NCBI GenBank assembly: GCA_017577565.1 | Contig: PKRH01000111.1 | Location: forward strand, 1-11,652 | Direction: 5' to 3' | DNA: 11,652 bases | Source of the DNA: Thermoanaerobacterales bacterium | GTDB lineage: Bacteria > Actinomycetota > Acidimicrobiia > Acidimicrobiales > JACDCH01 | Part shown: piece after piece, positions 1 to 8,310 of the stretch | Layout of the letters: each line of letters opens with the position of its first letter | How positions within the stretch are numbered: the stretch's first letter is position 1 | The notes under the pieces: generated by a model | The model's database searches: none | Told to the model about the DNA's origin: nothing | What the model saw: the letters and a program-made list of their open reading frames with translations, nothing else | Position numbers and translations under genes: made by a program

Positions 1-2
1 GC

Positions 3-284
3 TACGCGGTCTACGGCGTCGGCGGCACCGCGTACGGCCTCGCCTTCGCCGTCTTCGTCGTGGCGGTCCTCGACGAGCTGAGCCGGCGCCCGGGCGCCGC
101 GGTGCCGGGCGACGGAGCGCCGGGCGAGGAGGCGGCCGGCGCCCCGGGCGACGGCGGGGACGACGACCGGGGGGCGGGCGCTGCCGGCGGTGGGCGACCG
201 GCCGGCGAGCGCGGCGAGCCGGTCACGGCCGCCGGGATCGAGGACGGCGCCGACGCGGTGCCAGGGTTGTCCCGTGCGGACTGA
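3..284 (+). CDS. C-terminal end of an unidentified membrane protein (5' partial)
   Basis: The reading frame is open from the left edge and stops with TGA at 282-284, so only the last 93 residues are visible. The first roughly 25 residues are hydrophobic and rich in Gly, Ala, Val, Tyr and Phe (YGVGGTAYGLAFAVFVVAV) and look like the last transmembrane helix. It is followed by LDELSRRPG and then a long low-complexity hydrophilic tail of Gly, Ala, Pro, Asp and Glu, probably disordered. The tail resembles no catalytic domain, and I cannot assign a family from this fragment. The stop lies inside the next gene (11-base overlap), so it is probably translated together with the two DUF202 genes downstream. 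The identity must come from the sequence to the left of the window. Confidence 0.6.
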   Translation, partial: YAVYGVGGTAYGLAFAVFVVAVLDELSRRPGAAVPGDGAPGEEAAGAPGDGGDDDRGAGAAGGGRPAGERGEPVTAAGIEDGADAVPGLSRAD

Positions 285-615
285 CGACGAGGGCACCGAG
301 CCCGACTACCGGTTCACGCTCGCCAACGAGCGCACGTTCCTCGCCTGGATGCGGACCTCGCTGGCGCTCCTGGCCGGCGGCATCGCGCTCGAGGAGGTGG
401 CCGGGGAGTTCTCGACGGCGGCCACCCGCACGGCGCTGGCGGTCACCGCCGTCGCGTTCAGCCTGGTCCTGGCCGTGTCGGCCTTCGTCCGGTGGCGCCA
501 GGTGCAGCGGGCCATGCGCCGCGACGAGCCGCTCCCCCACCCGTGGGCCGTGCCGCTGCTGGCCACCGGCATCGTCGCGGTGGCCGGCGTGGTGGCGCTG
601 GTCCTCGCCTTCTGA
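274..615 (+). CDS. DUF202 (YidH-like) small membrane protein
   Basis: A 113-residue protein of the DUF202 family, the small membrane domain also found at the end of fungal vacuolar transporter chaperone (VTC) subunits. Its bacterial function is not established. The family signature is clear at residues 14-30 (FTLANERTFLAWMRTSL). Three hydrophobic segments follow, at about residues 28-43, 54-73 and 91-113, separated by the basic stretch RWRQVQRAMRR, which suggests a three-helix inner-membrane protein with a cytosolic N-terminus. I chose the GTG at 274 because the signature would otherwise follow an unrelated Arg/Pro-rich extension that is simply the previous gene read in another frame. No strong Shine-Dalgarno sequence is visible, so translation probably depends on coupling to the upstream gene, whose stop at 282-284 lies inside this frame. 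The next gene starts within its stop codon. Confidence 0.85.
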   Translation: MRTDDEGTEPDYRFTLANERTFLAWMRTSLALLAGGIALEEVAGEFSTAATRTALAVTAVAFSLVLAVSAFVRWRQVQRAMRRDEPLPHPWAVPLLATGIVAVAGVVALVLAF

Positions 616-950
616 TGGCCGGCCACGGGGACGCCGGGGCGCGGGCCGCCGAGCCGCCGGTGCCCGAGACCCAGCCCGAGCGCACCGAGCTCGCCTGGAT
701 CCGCACGTCGCTGGCCTGCGCCGGCCTGGGGGCCGCCTTCACCCGGTTCGAGGGCGCCGTGGCCCGGCCCTGGGCGATGCTCGCCCTGGCGGTGGGCGTG
801 TCCCTGCCCGGGCTCGTGGCGGCGACCTGGCGCACCTTCGACCTCCGGCGGTCCCCGGTCCCGGCCCCGCCCCGCACGGCCGCGGTCGGCATGCTCGCCG
901 GCTCGGTCGTCCTCGTCGACGCGCTGGTGCTCGCCGGCCTCCTGCTGTGA
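615..950 (+). CDS. Second DUF202-type small membrane protein
   Basis: A 111-residue protein with a shorter, diverged version of the same signature at residues 20-34 (QPERTELAWIRTSLA). The membrane segments lie at about 32-44, 53-70 and 89-111, with the charged loop TWRTFDLRRS between the second and third. The ATG at 615-617 shares its A with the preceding TGA (TGATG), the usual arrangement for translational coupling. The two DUF202 proteins are therefore very likely made together and could form a heteromer; that is inference from gene order. Similar tandem DUF202 pairs occur in other actinobacteria as far as I recall, without a known function. The long upstream extension of this frame is a shadow of the first DUF202 gene. 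Confidence 0.82.
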   Translation: MAGHGDAGARAAEPPVPETQPERTELAWIRTSLACAGLGAAFTRFEGAVARPWAMLALAVGVSLPGLVAATWRTFDLRRSPVPAPPRTAAVGMLAGSVVLVDALVLAGLLL

Positions 951-977
951 CCGGTGTCGCCGGCCGGCGCCCGCCGT

Positions 978-986
978 TGGTAGGGT
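978..986 (+). promoter_or_regulatory. Extended -10 promoter for the acyl-CoA ligase gene
   Basis: TGGTAGGGT at 978-986 matches the extended -10 form TGn-TANNNT used by the main sigma factor of actinobacteria. No good -35 hexamer is seen 16-18 bases upstream, as is common for extended -10 promoters. Initiation about seven bases downstream, near 993, would give an untranslated leader of about 85 bases before the ATG at 1078. It would also place the alternative GTG at 985 outside the transcript. The position right after the DUF202 gene suggests that the ligase has its own promoter. Confidence 0.5.
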
Positions 987-1077
987 GCCGACCCCTGACC
1001 GCCGGTCAAGCGAGGCCGGCCCGCCGCCCGCCGGGCGCCGCCGGGCCCGCCGTCACCGTCGTGGGAGGTTCCGTGGG

Positions 1078-2763
1078 ATGCCGATGAGCTACGCCGAGGC
1101 GATCGCCGCCGTCACCGCCCCCGGTCAGCGCTTCGAGACGGGCACCGAGGTGGTGAACGGGGTGCCCATGACGGTGTTCGTCCACGGCCCGCGCACCCTC
1201 CGGGACATCTACGAGCACGCCCGCACCCGCGGCGACGCGCCGTTCCTCGTCTACGAGGACGAGACCTGGTCCTTCGCCGAGGTCATGCGCCACGTCGACG
1301 CGCTGGCGGCGCTGCTCGTCGACACCTACGGCGTCCGCCGGGGCGACCGGGTGGCCATCGCCATGCGGAACTACCCGGAGTGGATCGTGTCGTTCGCCGC
1401 GATCACCTCGGTGGGGGCCATCTCGGTGTCGCTCAACGCCTGGTGGACCGCCGACGAGCTGGCCTGGGCCCTGGACGACTGCGGGGCGACGGTGCTGATC
1501 GCCGACGCGGAGCGGGTCGAGCGCACCGCCGAGCACGCCCGGGCCCGGGGCCTGCGGGTGCTGGGCGTCCGGCTCGGCGACGGCGTGGCCGAGCACCCGG
1601 GCCTCGACCGCTGGGAGGACGTCCTCCCCCTCGGCGCGCCGATGCCCCAGGTGGAGGTCACCGCCGACGACGACGCCACGATCCTCTACACCTCGGGCAC
1701 GACCGGCCGCCCGAAGGGCGCGGTGTCCACCCACCGCGCCGTCACCCAGGCCCTGCTCGGCTTCAGCTGCCGGGCGGCGGTCGACCGCCTGCGCCGGGGC
1801 GAGGCGGCGCCGTCGGCGCCGCCGGTGTTCATCCTCATCGTCCCGCTGTTCCACGTGACCGGCGCCGTCCCGGTCATGCTCGGCTGCTTCGCCAGCGGGT
1901 CGAAGCTCGTGATCATGTACAAGTGGGACCCCGAGCGGGCGCTCGAGCTCATCGAGCGCGAGCGGGTCACCAACTTCGTCGGCGTGCCCACCCAGGCGTG
2001 GGACCTGCTGCAGTCGCCCCGCTTCGGCGAGTTCGACACCTCCAGCCTGGTCAGCTTGGGCGGGGGCGGGGCCCCGGCGCCGCCGGAGCTCGTCCGGCGC
2101 GTGTCGACCGTGGCCAAGGCCAGCCCGAACATCGGCTACGGCATGACCGAGACCAACGCCTACGGCCCGCAGAACTCCGGCGAGGACTACCTCACCCACC
2201 CGACGAGCGCCGGGCGGGCCACCCCGATCCTGCAGGTCGAGGTGCGGGACGAGGAGGGCCGGCCGGTCCCGGTCGGCGAGCGGGGCGAGATCTGGTTCAA
2301 GGGCCCCAACCTCATCCGCGGCTACTGGAACCGCCCGGAGGACACGGCCGAGACGATCGTCGACGGCTGGCTGCGCAGCGGCGACATCGGTCGCGTCGAC
2401 GAGGAGGGCTTCATCTACGTCGAGGACCGGGCCAAGGACATGATCCTCCGGGGCGGCGAGAACGTGTACTGCGCCGAGGTCGAGGCGGCCATCTACGAGC
2501 ACCCCTCGGTGCACGAGGCGGCGGTCTTCGGCGTCCCCCACGAGCGCCTGGGCGAGGAGGTGGCGGCGGTCGTCGTGCCGGTGGCCGGGGCGACCCTGAC
2601 GCCGGAGGACCTGCAGGCCCACCTGCGGGACCGCCTGGCGGCCTTCAAGGTGCCGACCCGCATCCTCGTCGACGCCGCGCCGCTCCCCCGCAACCCCGCC
2701 GGCAAGGTGCTCAAGCGCGAGCTGCGGACGCGCTTCGAGCCCGCGGCCGACGCCGCCGGCTGA
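1078..2763 (+). CDS. Acyl-CoA synthetase / AMP-dependent ligase (class I adenylate-forming)
   Basis: A 561-residue enzyme of the ANL superfamily, expected to activate a carboxylic acid with ATP to an acyl-AMP and pass it to CoA in the cytosol. All core motifs are present: the phosphate-binding loop YTSGTTGRPKG at 204-214, GYGMTE at 353-358, the ribose-binding Asp in WLRSGDIG (Asp436), the hinge region DRAKDMILRGGENVY at 450-464, and the catalytic Lys in PRNPAGKVLK (Lys543). The length and domain order are normal for fatty-acid or aromatic-acid CoA ligases. The substrate cannot be read from sequence. The ATG at 1078 is preceded by GGGAGG at 1063-1068 with nine bases of spacing. ATG 1084 is a less well-spaced alternative, and the GTG at 985 would add 31 basic, low-complexity residues. 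The gene converges with pirin across a 36-base gap. Confidence 0.93.
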   Translation: MPMSYAEAIAAVTAPGQRFETGTEVVNGVPMTVFVHGPRTLRDIYEHARTRGDAPFLVYEDETWSFAEVMRHVDALAALLVDTYGVRRGDRVAIAMRNYPEWIVSFAAITSVGAISVSLNAWWTADELAWALDDCGATVLIADAERVERTAEHARARGLRVLGVRLGDGVAEHPGLDRWEDVLPLGAPMPQVEVTADDDATILYTSGTTGRPKGAVSTHRAVTQALLGFSCRAAVDRLRRGEAAPSAPPVFILIVPLFHVTGAVPVMLGCFASGSKLVIMYKWDPERALELIERERVTNFVGVPTQAWDLLQSPRFGEFDTSSLVSLGGGGAPAPPELVRRVSTVAKASPNIGYGMTETNAYGPQNSGEDYLTHPTSAGRATPILQVEVRDEEGRPVPVGERGEIWFKGPNLIRGYWNRPEDTAETIVDGWLRSGDIGRVDEEGFIYVEDRAKDMILRGGENVYCAEVEAAIYEHPSVHEAAVFGVPHERLGEEVAAVVVPVAGATLTPEDLQAHLRDRLAAFKVPTRILVDAAPLPRNPAGKVLKRELRTRFEPAADAAG

Positions 2764-2799
2764 CGGCCGCGCCGGTCGCCGGGTCCGCCGCGCCGCGGC

Positions 2800-3717
2800 T
2801 CAGAGCGGCGGCTCGGGCGCCGGGATGCGCGCCAGGGGCGAGTCGACCGTGCCGAAGCGGTCGTGGCCGGCGTTCCAGTCCCGGGCCGCCTGGACGAGCT
2901 CGTCCCGGCTGCGGCCGACGAAGTTCCACGCCATGAGGACCGGCTCGGCGAACGGCTGCCCGCCGAGCAGCAGCGCCCGGGCCGGCGCGGCCGCCGCCAG
3001 CACCAGCTCGTCGCGACCCGTGCCGAGGTAGGCGAGGGCGCCGGGCTCGACCCGGGCGTCGCCGACGCCGACCGCCCCCTCGAGGACGACCAGGGCGTGC
3101 TCGAAGCCGGGGTCGAGCGGGACGGCGACGGCGCCCCGGCGCAGGTCCAGCTCGGCGCCGACGAGCGGGGTGTCGGCCCGGGCCGGCGAGCGGTGGCCCC
3201 CGAGCTCGCCGACCAGCACCGTCGCCGTGGCGTCCCCGAGCACGAGGCGGGGCAGCTCGGCGTGGTGCTCGAAGGCGGCCGGCCCCCGCCGGGTCGCGTC
3301 GGGCAGCGCGACCCAGAGCTGCACGCCGTGGACGACGCCGTCCCGGGTGATCTGCTCCTCGGCGTGCGCCACGCCGTCCCCGGCGGTCATGAGGTTGAGC
3401 TGGCCGGGGCGGATCGGCTGCTCGCTGCCCAGGCTGTCCCGGTGGAGGATCTCGCCCGCCACCAGCCAGGTGACGGTCTGGAGGCCGGTGTGGGGGTGGG
3501 GGCCGACCTGCATCGACGCCGGCGGTCCGGCCGGACCGAAGTGGTCGGCGAAGCACCAGGCGCCGACCGTGCGCCGCCCGCGGCGGGGCAGCGCACGCCG
3601 CACCCCGACACCGCCGACGGTCGCCTCCCGGCTGACCAGCACCTCGACCTCCGGGGCGTGGGGGACGCCGTGGTCCGGCTCGCCGGGGGCGTCGACGGTG
3701 CCGACGGGGCCGCTCAC
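2800..3717 (-). CDS. Pirin family protein
   Basis: A 305-residue bicupin of the pirin family. Human and bacterial pirins bind one metal ion in the N-terminal cupin; some oxidise quercetin and others act as redox-sensitive regulators. The metal site is intact: HPHTGLQTVTW gives His74 and His76, and AGDGVAHAEE gives His118 and Glu120, matching the His-x-His and His-x-Glu pairs of the family. FADHFGP at 57-62 and the C-terminal cupin ending in MAWNFVGRSRDELVQAARDW (263-281) are also typical. I chose the GTG at 3717, because GGGGAGGG lies seven bases upstream and the pirin homology begins shortly after. An earlier GTG at 3783 would add 22 His/Arg/Pro-rich residues with no such site. It lies 104 bases downstream of the patatin-like gene on the same strand, and I see no clear promoter of its own. 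The substrate or partner is unknown. Confidence 0.9.
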   Translation of the reverse strand: MSGPVGTVDAPGEPDHGVPHAPEVEVLVSREATVGGVGVRRALPRRGRRTVGAWCFADHFGPAGPPASMQVGPHPHTGLQTVTWLVAGEILHRDSLGSEQPIRPGQLNLMTAGDGVAHAEEQITRDGVVHGVQLWVALPDATRRGPAAFEHHAELPRLVLGDATATVLVGELGGHRSPARADTPLVGAELDLRRGAVAVPLDPGFEHALVVLEGAVGVGDARVEPGALAYLGTGRDELVLAAAAPARALLLGGQPFAEPVLMAWNFVGRSRDELVQAARDWNAGHDRFGTVDSPLARIPAPEPPL

Positions 3718-3821
3718 GCCGGTGCCCTCCCCGTGGCGACGATCGGGCGGCGGGCGGTGGGGCGCACGGGACCAGTGTCGCACCTCACACCGTGCCGCGC
3801 GCCGGCGGACGCCTCCGGACC

Positions 3822-4871
3822 TCAGAGGCCGGCCTTGTCGAGCTCCCGCTCGGCCAGCTCGCGGCCGAGGGCGATCATCTCCTCGGCCCGGTGGAACTCC
3901 AGGCTGCGGCAGGCGTCGCGGGGCACGGTGATGAGCACGTCCGGCGGGTAGCCGGCCAGCCGGTAGCGGACCAGCACGCTCTGCATGGCGTCGAGCGAGT
4001 GGTACATCACCGCCATCTTCCCCATGCCCGAGGGCAGGTCGTCGAAGTCGTCGAGCCCGTCGTCCCGGCGGCGCCGGCCCGCGCCGTTCGCCCCGTTCTC
4101 GTGCCCGGCCGCGCGCTCGACCTCCTCGACGGTGTCGGCGTCCGCGTCGTCCTCGACCTCGACCGGTCCCGGCGCGGCGCGCAGGCGGGCGAGCAGCGAG
4201 CGCACCGACTCACGGTCGAGCAGCTGGGCGGCGCCCGCCTTGAACCGGTCGGTCCACTCCTCGACCGGGCGGGCCTCGGCCGTCTCGGTGACGGCCGCGC
4301 CGCCCTCGAGCCCCCGGGTCTCGCCCCCGAGCGACACCCCCACGGTGACGTCGGCCTGGGCCGAGGCCGTCGGGGCGATGGGGACCGGGTTGGTGATGCC
4401 GCCGTCGGCCAGCAGCCGCCCGTTGAGCATCACCGGCGTGATGACGCCCGGGATGGCGATCGAGGCCCGGATGGCGGCGTCGACCGGCCCCCGCTGGAAC
4501 CACACCTCCTTGCGGGCGTAGAGGTCGGTGGCGACCGCCGTGTAGGGGATCGGCAGGTCCTCGATGCGGACGTCGCCGAGCAGGTCGCGCACCCGGGCCA
4601 GGATCTTCTCGGCCCGGATGGCGCCGGGCGCCGACAGCTTGAGGTCGAGCAGGCGGACGACGTCGCGCTGGCGCAGCGTGCGGACCCAGGCGGTGTACTC
4701 GTCGAGGGCGCCGGCGGCGTAGAGCCCGCCGACGACCGCGCCCATCGACGAGCCGGCCACGCTGACGATCTCGTGGCCACGCTCCTCGAGCACCTGGATG
4801 ACGCCGATGTGGGCGTAACCCCGGGCGCCGCCGCTCCCCAGCGCGAGCGCCACACGAGTCGGTCCAGACAT
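3822..4871 (-). CDS. Patatin-like phospholipase (RssA-type)
   Basis: A 349-residue serine hydrolase with the patatin fold, expected to cleave acyl esters of phospholipids or related lipids with a Ser-Asp dyad. Visible motifs are the oxyanion loop GSGGARG at 12-18, the nucleophile elbow GSSMG at 40-44 (Ser42), and the DGG catalytic Asp at 156 (LLADGGITNPVP). No signal peptide is seen, so it is probably cytosolic or membrane-associated. The hydrolase core ends near residue 185. An acidic, Asp/Glu/Gly-rich linker (about 238-283) and a tail of about 65 residues with predicted helices (MAVMYHSLDAMQSVLVRY, then RELAERELDKAGL) follow. I prefer the ATG at 4871 over the one at 4880. Neither has a Shine-Dalgarno sequence, but TAGCAT ends exactly seven bases before 4871, which fits a leaderless mRNA. 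Using 4880 would add three residues. Confidence 0.9.
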   Translation of the reverse strand: MSGPTRVALALGSGGARGYAHIGVIQVLEERGHEIVSVAGSSMGAVVGGLYAAGALDEYTAWVRTLRQRDVVRLLDLKLSAPGAIRAEKILARVRDLLGDVRIEDLPIPYTAVATDLYARKEVWFQRGPVDAAIRASIAIPGVITPVMLNGRLLADGGITNPVPIAPTASAQADVTVGVSLGGETRGLEGGAAVTETAEARPVEEWTDRFKAGAAQLLDRESVRSLLARLRAAPGPVEVEDDADADTVEEVERAAGHENGANGAGRRRRDDGLDDFDDLPSGMGKMAVMYHSLDAMQSVLVRYRLAGYPPDVLITVPRDACRSLEFHRAEEMIALGRELAERELDKAGL

Positions 4872-4878
4872 CCCGGCC

Positions 4879-4884
4879 ATGCTA
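4879..4884 (-). promoter_or_regulatory. -10 box for leaderless transcription of the patatin gene
   Basis: On the minus strand the hexamer TAGCAT (4884 down to 4879) fits the actinobacterial -10 consensus TANNNT. It is separated by exactly seven bases (GGCCGGG) from the ATG at 4871. That spacing would put the transcription start on the A of the start codon. No Shine-Dalgarno sequence precedes either candidate ATG, which agrees with leaderless translation. A convincing -35 element is not visible. The assignment is an inference from spacing. Confidence 0.4.
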
Positions 4885-4927
4885 GGGAGCCGGGCCGTCG
4901 ACCCGGCGTGGCCGCCCGTCGCGGTCC

Positions 4928-4950
4928 GCGGCCCCCGAGGGGCGGGCCGC
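4928..4950 (-). terminator. Hairpin after the aldehyde dehydrogenase gene
   Basis: GCGGCCC at 4928-4934 pairs perfectly with GGGCCGC at 4944-4950, a seven-pair all-GC stem with a nine-base loop. It begins on the base next to the ALDH stop codon (TGA at 4951-4953, minus strand). There is no T tract, so it may be a weak or factor-assisted terminator. It lies between the ALDH gene and the presumed promoter of the patatin gene, where separation of two transcripts would be expected. Confidence 0.4.
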
Positions 4951-6417
<1,467 letters not shown>

Positions 6418-6480
6418 CGCGGACCCCCTCGCCTCGCAGGTCGTTCCCCCGTGACGCCCGCTTCCCACAGCGGTGCCACG

Positions 6481-6486
6481 ACCGTA
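6481..6486 (-). promoter_or_regulatory. Possible -10 box for the aldehyde dehydrogenase gene
   Basis: Minus-strand TACGGT fits TANNNT and sits in the 139-base gap between the LLM oxidoreductase stop and the ALDH start. It would give a leader of about 55 bases ending at the good Shine-Dalgarno sequence before 6417. There is no TG extension and no convincing -35 element, so this is only a candidate. Confidence 0.25.
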
Positions 6487-6556
6487 CCTCGGCGGTGCGC
6501 GCTGCTCGGACGGCGCCGGTGGCCGGGGCCGGGGGTGGGCGGCCGCCGGTGCCCGC

Positions 6557-7474
6557 TCACCCCCGCAGCGGGGCGATGACCTCCGTCGCGTAGTGCTCGA
6601 GCGCCTCCAGCGCGGCGTCGAGGCCCTGCCCGGGGACCGTCGTCGCCGTCCAGGTGACGCCCAGCTCGGCCAGCCGGCCGAGGGTGTCGAGGTGCCGCGC
6701 CGGCTCGAAGCCCGACGTGCCGGGCGGCGGGCAGCCCAGCGCCTCGACGGCGACGTCGACGGCGGCGCGGTCGCGCCCGGCCTCGTCGACGCACCGCCAC
6801 AGGTGGTCGAGCAGCGGCACGAGGTCGTCGACGGTCTCCAGGGGGCGGGTCCGGGTCGTGCGGGCGAGCGCCGCCGGGGCGGCGAAGGGGATCCAGCCGT
6901 CGGCGGCGGCCGCCACCCGCCGGCGCGCGCGGGCGCTGTTGCCGCCGACCCAGATCGGCACGTGCGCCGGCTTCGGGTTCACCGTCTGGCCGGTGGCGGT
7001 GAAGTGGCGGCCCTCGTAGACCAGCTCGTCGGTCGTCCAGGCGGCCCGGATCACCTCCAGCGCCTCGTCGAACAGCTCGTTGCGCTCGTCGAAGTCGACG
7101 CCCAGCGCCCGGTACTCGCCCCGCTGGTAGCCGGTGCCGACGGCGAGGGTGAACCGCCCCTCGGAGACGAGGTCGAGCGTCGCCGCCGCCTTCGCCACCA
7201 GGAAGGGGTTGCGGTACGGGAGCACGAGGATGTGGGGCAGGAGGCGCAGCCGCTCGGTGACCGCGGCGACGACGCCGAGGGCCACGAACGGGTCGAGGGC
7301 GTCGTGGCCGCCGTGGGTCAGCCAGCGGTGGGACGGCGCCGGGTGGTCGGTGAAGCCGACCGCGTCGAAGCCCAGCTCCTCGGCCCGCCGGGCGAAGCGG
7401 ACGATGGCCTCCCGGGACAGCAGCTCGGGGCTGGCCGGGTGGGCGGTGAGCGGGTATGTGACGAGGTGGCGCAC
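6557..7474 (-). CDS. LLM-class (F420-dependent-type) oxidoreductase
   Basis: A 305-residue protein with the luciferase-like monooxygenase TIM-barrel fold. Actinobacterial members usually use reduced or oxidised coenzyme F420, some FMN, to act on alcohols, ketones or xenobiotics. Typical features are the N-terminal strand MRHLVTYPL, GFTDHPAPSHRW at 40-51, LRLLPHILVLPYRNPFLVAK at 76-95, EGRFTLAVGTGYQRGEYRALG at 105-125, the helix with NELFDEALEVIRAAW (132-146), and PVHIW-like HVPIWVGGNS at 171-180. The GTG at 7474 gives the start usual for these proteins and is preceded by GGTGAG with five bases of spacing; the GTG at 7483 is possible. Frames opening further upstream add Arg-rich sequence unlike the family. 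A 14-codon ORF with a much better ribosome site ends six bases before this start. The cofactor and substrate are inferred from family only. Confidence 0.88.
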   Translation of the reverse strand: MRHLVTYPLTAHPASPELLSREAIVRFARRAEELGFDAVGFTDHPAPSHRWLTHGGHDALDPFVALGVVAAVTERLRLLPHILVLPYRNPFLVAKAAATLDLVSEGRFTLAVGTGYQRGEYRALGVDFDERNELFDEALEVIRAAWTTDELVYEGRHFTATGQTVNPKPAHVPIWVGGNSARARRRVAAAADGWIPFAAPAALARTTRTRPLETVDDLVPLLDHLWRCVDEAGRDRAAVDVAVEALGCPPPGTSGFEPARHLDTLGRLAELGVTWTATTVPGQGLDAALEALEHYATEVIAPLRG

Positions 7475-7479
7475 GCCGC

Positions 7480-7524
7480 TCACCGCCCCCGCGCGGGCAC
7501 CTCGCCGGTCGGCACGAGAACCAT
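7480..7524 (-). CDS. Candidate 14-residue leader peptide before the LLM oxidoreductase
   Basis: On the minus strand an ATG at 7524 is preceded by GGGGGAGG with six bases of spacing, the best ribosome site in this intergenic region. The frame encodes MVLVPTGEVPARGR and stops with TGA at 7482-7480. The stop overlaps the GGTGAG that would serve the LLM gene, and only five bases separate it from the GTG start at 7474. This arrangement suits re-initiation or translational coupling. The alternative is that the ATG was once the true start and a frameshift lies between the two. No stem-loop or amino-acid bias that would indicate classical attenuation is obvious. Function is inferred from position alone. 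Confidence 0.35.
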   Translation of the reverse strand: MVLVPTGEVPARGR

Positions 7525-7560
7525 GCGGCACCTCCCCCGTCGGCGTCTCCAGCGCGGGGG

Positions 7561-7566
7561 ACGCTA
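7561..7566 (-). promoter_or_regulatory. Possible -10 box for the leader ORF and LLM oxidoreductase
   Basis: Minus-strand TAGCGT matches TANNNT and lies 37 bases upstream of the leader ATG at 7524. Initiation near 7554 would give about 30 bases before that ATG and about 80 before the LLM start. No TG extension or good -35 element is present. It sits in the divergent region shared with the methyltransferase gene. Confidence 0.3.
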
Positions 7567-7656
7567 ACCGTCGCCGCCCGCCCGCCTCCACCGCGCGGCG
7601 CGGGCCGGCGGGAGCGGGCACGATGGGGTGACCCGGCCCGGAGGGACGAGCGACCG

Positions 7657-8289
7657 ATGACCGAGAGCCACGACCCGTTCGACGAGAAGGCGGCGACCTG
7701 GGACGACGACCCTGCGAAGGTCGAGCGGGCCCGGGTGGTGGCCGACGCCCTCCGCGACGCCGTGCCGCTCGGCCCGACGACCCGGCTGCTGGAGTACGGC
7801 GCCGGCACCGGGCTCGTCACCCAGGCGCTGCGCGACGCCGTCGGGCCGGTCACCCTGGCCGACACGTCGGCGGGCATGCGGGCGGTCATGCAGCGCAAGG
7901 TCGAGACGGGGGCGCTGGCCGGCGCCCGCATCTGGGACCTCGACCTCGGCACCGACCCGGTGCCCGACGAGCGCTTCGACCTCGTCGTCACCGTGATGGT
8001 GCTGCACCACGTCCCCCGGCTCGAGCCGGTGCTCGCCGCCTTCGCCGAGCTCCTCGACGACGGCGGGCACCTGTGCGTCGTCGACCTCGACGCCGAGGAC
8101 GGCACGTTCCACGACGAGGGGATGGACGTCCACCACGGCTTCGACCGCGACGAGCTGGCCGGGCAGCTGGCCGACGCCGGCTTCGTCGACGTCACCTTCC
8201 GTGACTGCCACGAGGTCGAGCGCGACGGCGTGACCTACCCGCTCTTCCTGGCGGTCGCGGTCCGGCCTCCCCGGTCCGGCGGAGGTTGA
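7657..8289 (+). CDS. Class I SAM-dependent methyltransferase
   Basis: A 210-residue Rossmann-fold methyltransferase of the UbiE/Methyltransf_11-like group. Motif I is LLEYGAGTGLVT at 44-55, the acidic ribose contact is Asp69 in TLADTS, DLDLG follows at 94-98, and the motif IV/post region VMVLHHVPRLEPVL at 113-126 is typical of small-molecule methyltransferases. The C-terminus has FDRDELAGQLADAGFVDVTF, the last helix-strand of the fold. The N-terminal FDEKAATWDDDPAKVERA is the usual substrate-side helix in this group. The acceptor is unknown. The start is ATG 7657, with GGAGGG at 7640-7645 eleven bases upstream, slightly far but clear. It is divergent from the LLM oxidoreductase and convergent with thioredoxin (21-base gap). 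Confidence 0.9.
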   Translation: MTESHDPFDEKAATWDDDPAKVERARVVADALRDAVPLGPTTRLLEYGAGTGLVTQALRDAVGPVTLADTSAGMRAVMQRKVETGALAGARIWDLDLGTDPVPDERFDLVVTVMVLHHVPRLEPVLAAFAELLDDGGHLCVVDLDAEDGTFHDEGMDVHHGFDRDELAGQLADAGFVDVTFRDCHEVERDGVTYPLFLAVAVRPPRSGGG

Positions 8290-8310
8290 CGGCCCGGGAC
8301 GGCCGCCGGC

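Noticed and set aside
957..966. GC-rich self-complementary run (CGCCGGCCGGCG) before the ligase promoter, considered as an operator.
   Set aside because: It has no loop and its composition matches the background; no evidence ties it to a regulator.
1006..2622. A long open frame of 538 codons on the minus strand opposite the acyl-CoA ligase, with another long frame on the plus strand at 1380-2936.
   Set aside because: Both are shadows of the ligase, which carries every expected catalytic motif. The shadows are Arg/Gly/Pro/Asp-rich with no family features, as expected in such GC-rich DNA.
2764..2799. GCCGCG at 2766-2771 can pair with CGCGGC at 2794-2799 between the convergent ligase and pirin genes.
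   Set aside because: Only six pairs with a 22-base loop and no T tract; easily expected by chance at this GC content.
6530..7566. Possible operon of LLM oxidoreductase, ALDH, patatin-like lipase and pirin as one catabolic unit.
   Set aside because: The gaps of 139, 79 and 104 bases hold candidate promoters and a hairpin, so a single transcript is not supported by the sequence, though not excluded.
8290..8305. CGGCC/GGCCG five-pair stem between the convergent methyltransferase and thioredoxin genes.
   Set aside because: Too short and without a T tract to call as a terminator, although its position is suggestive.
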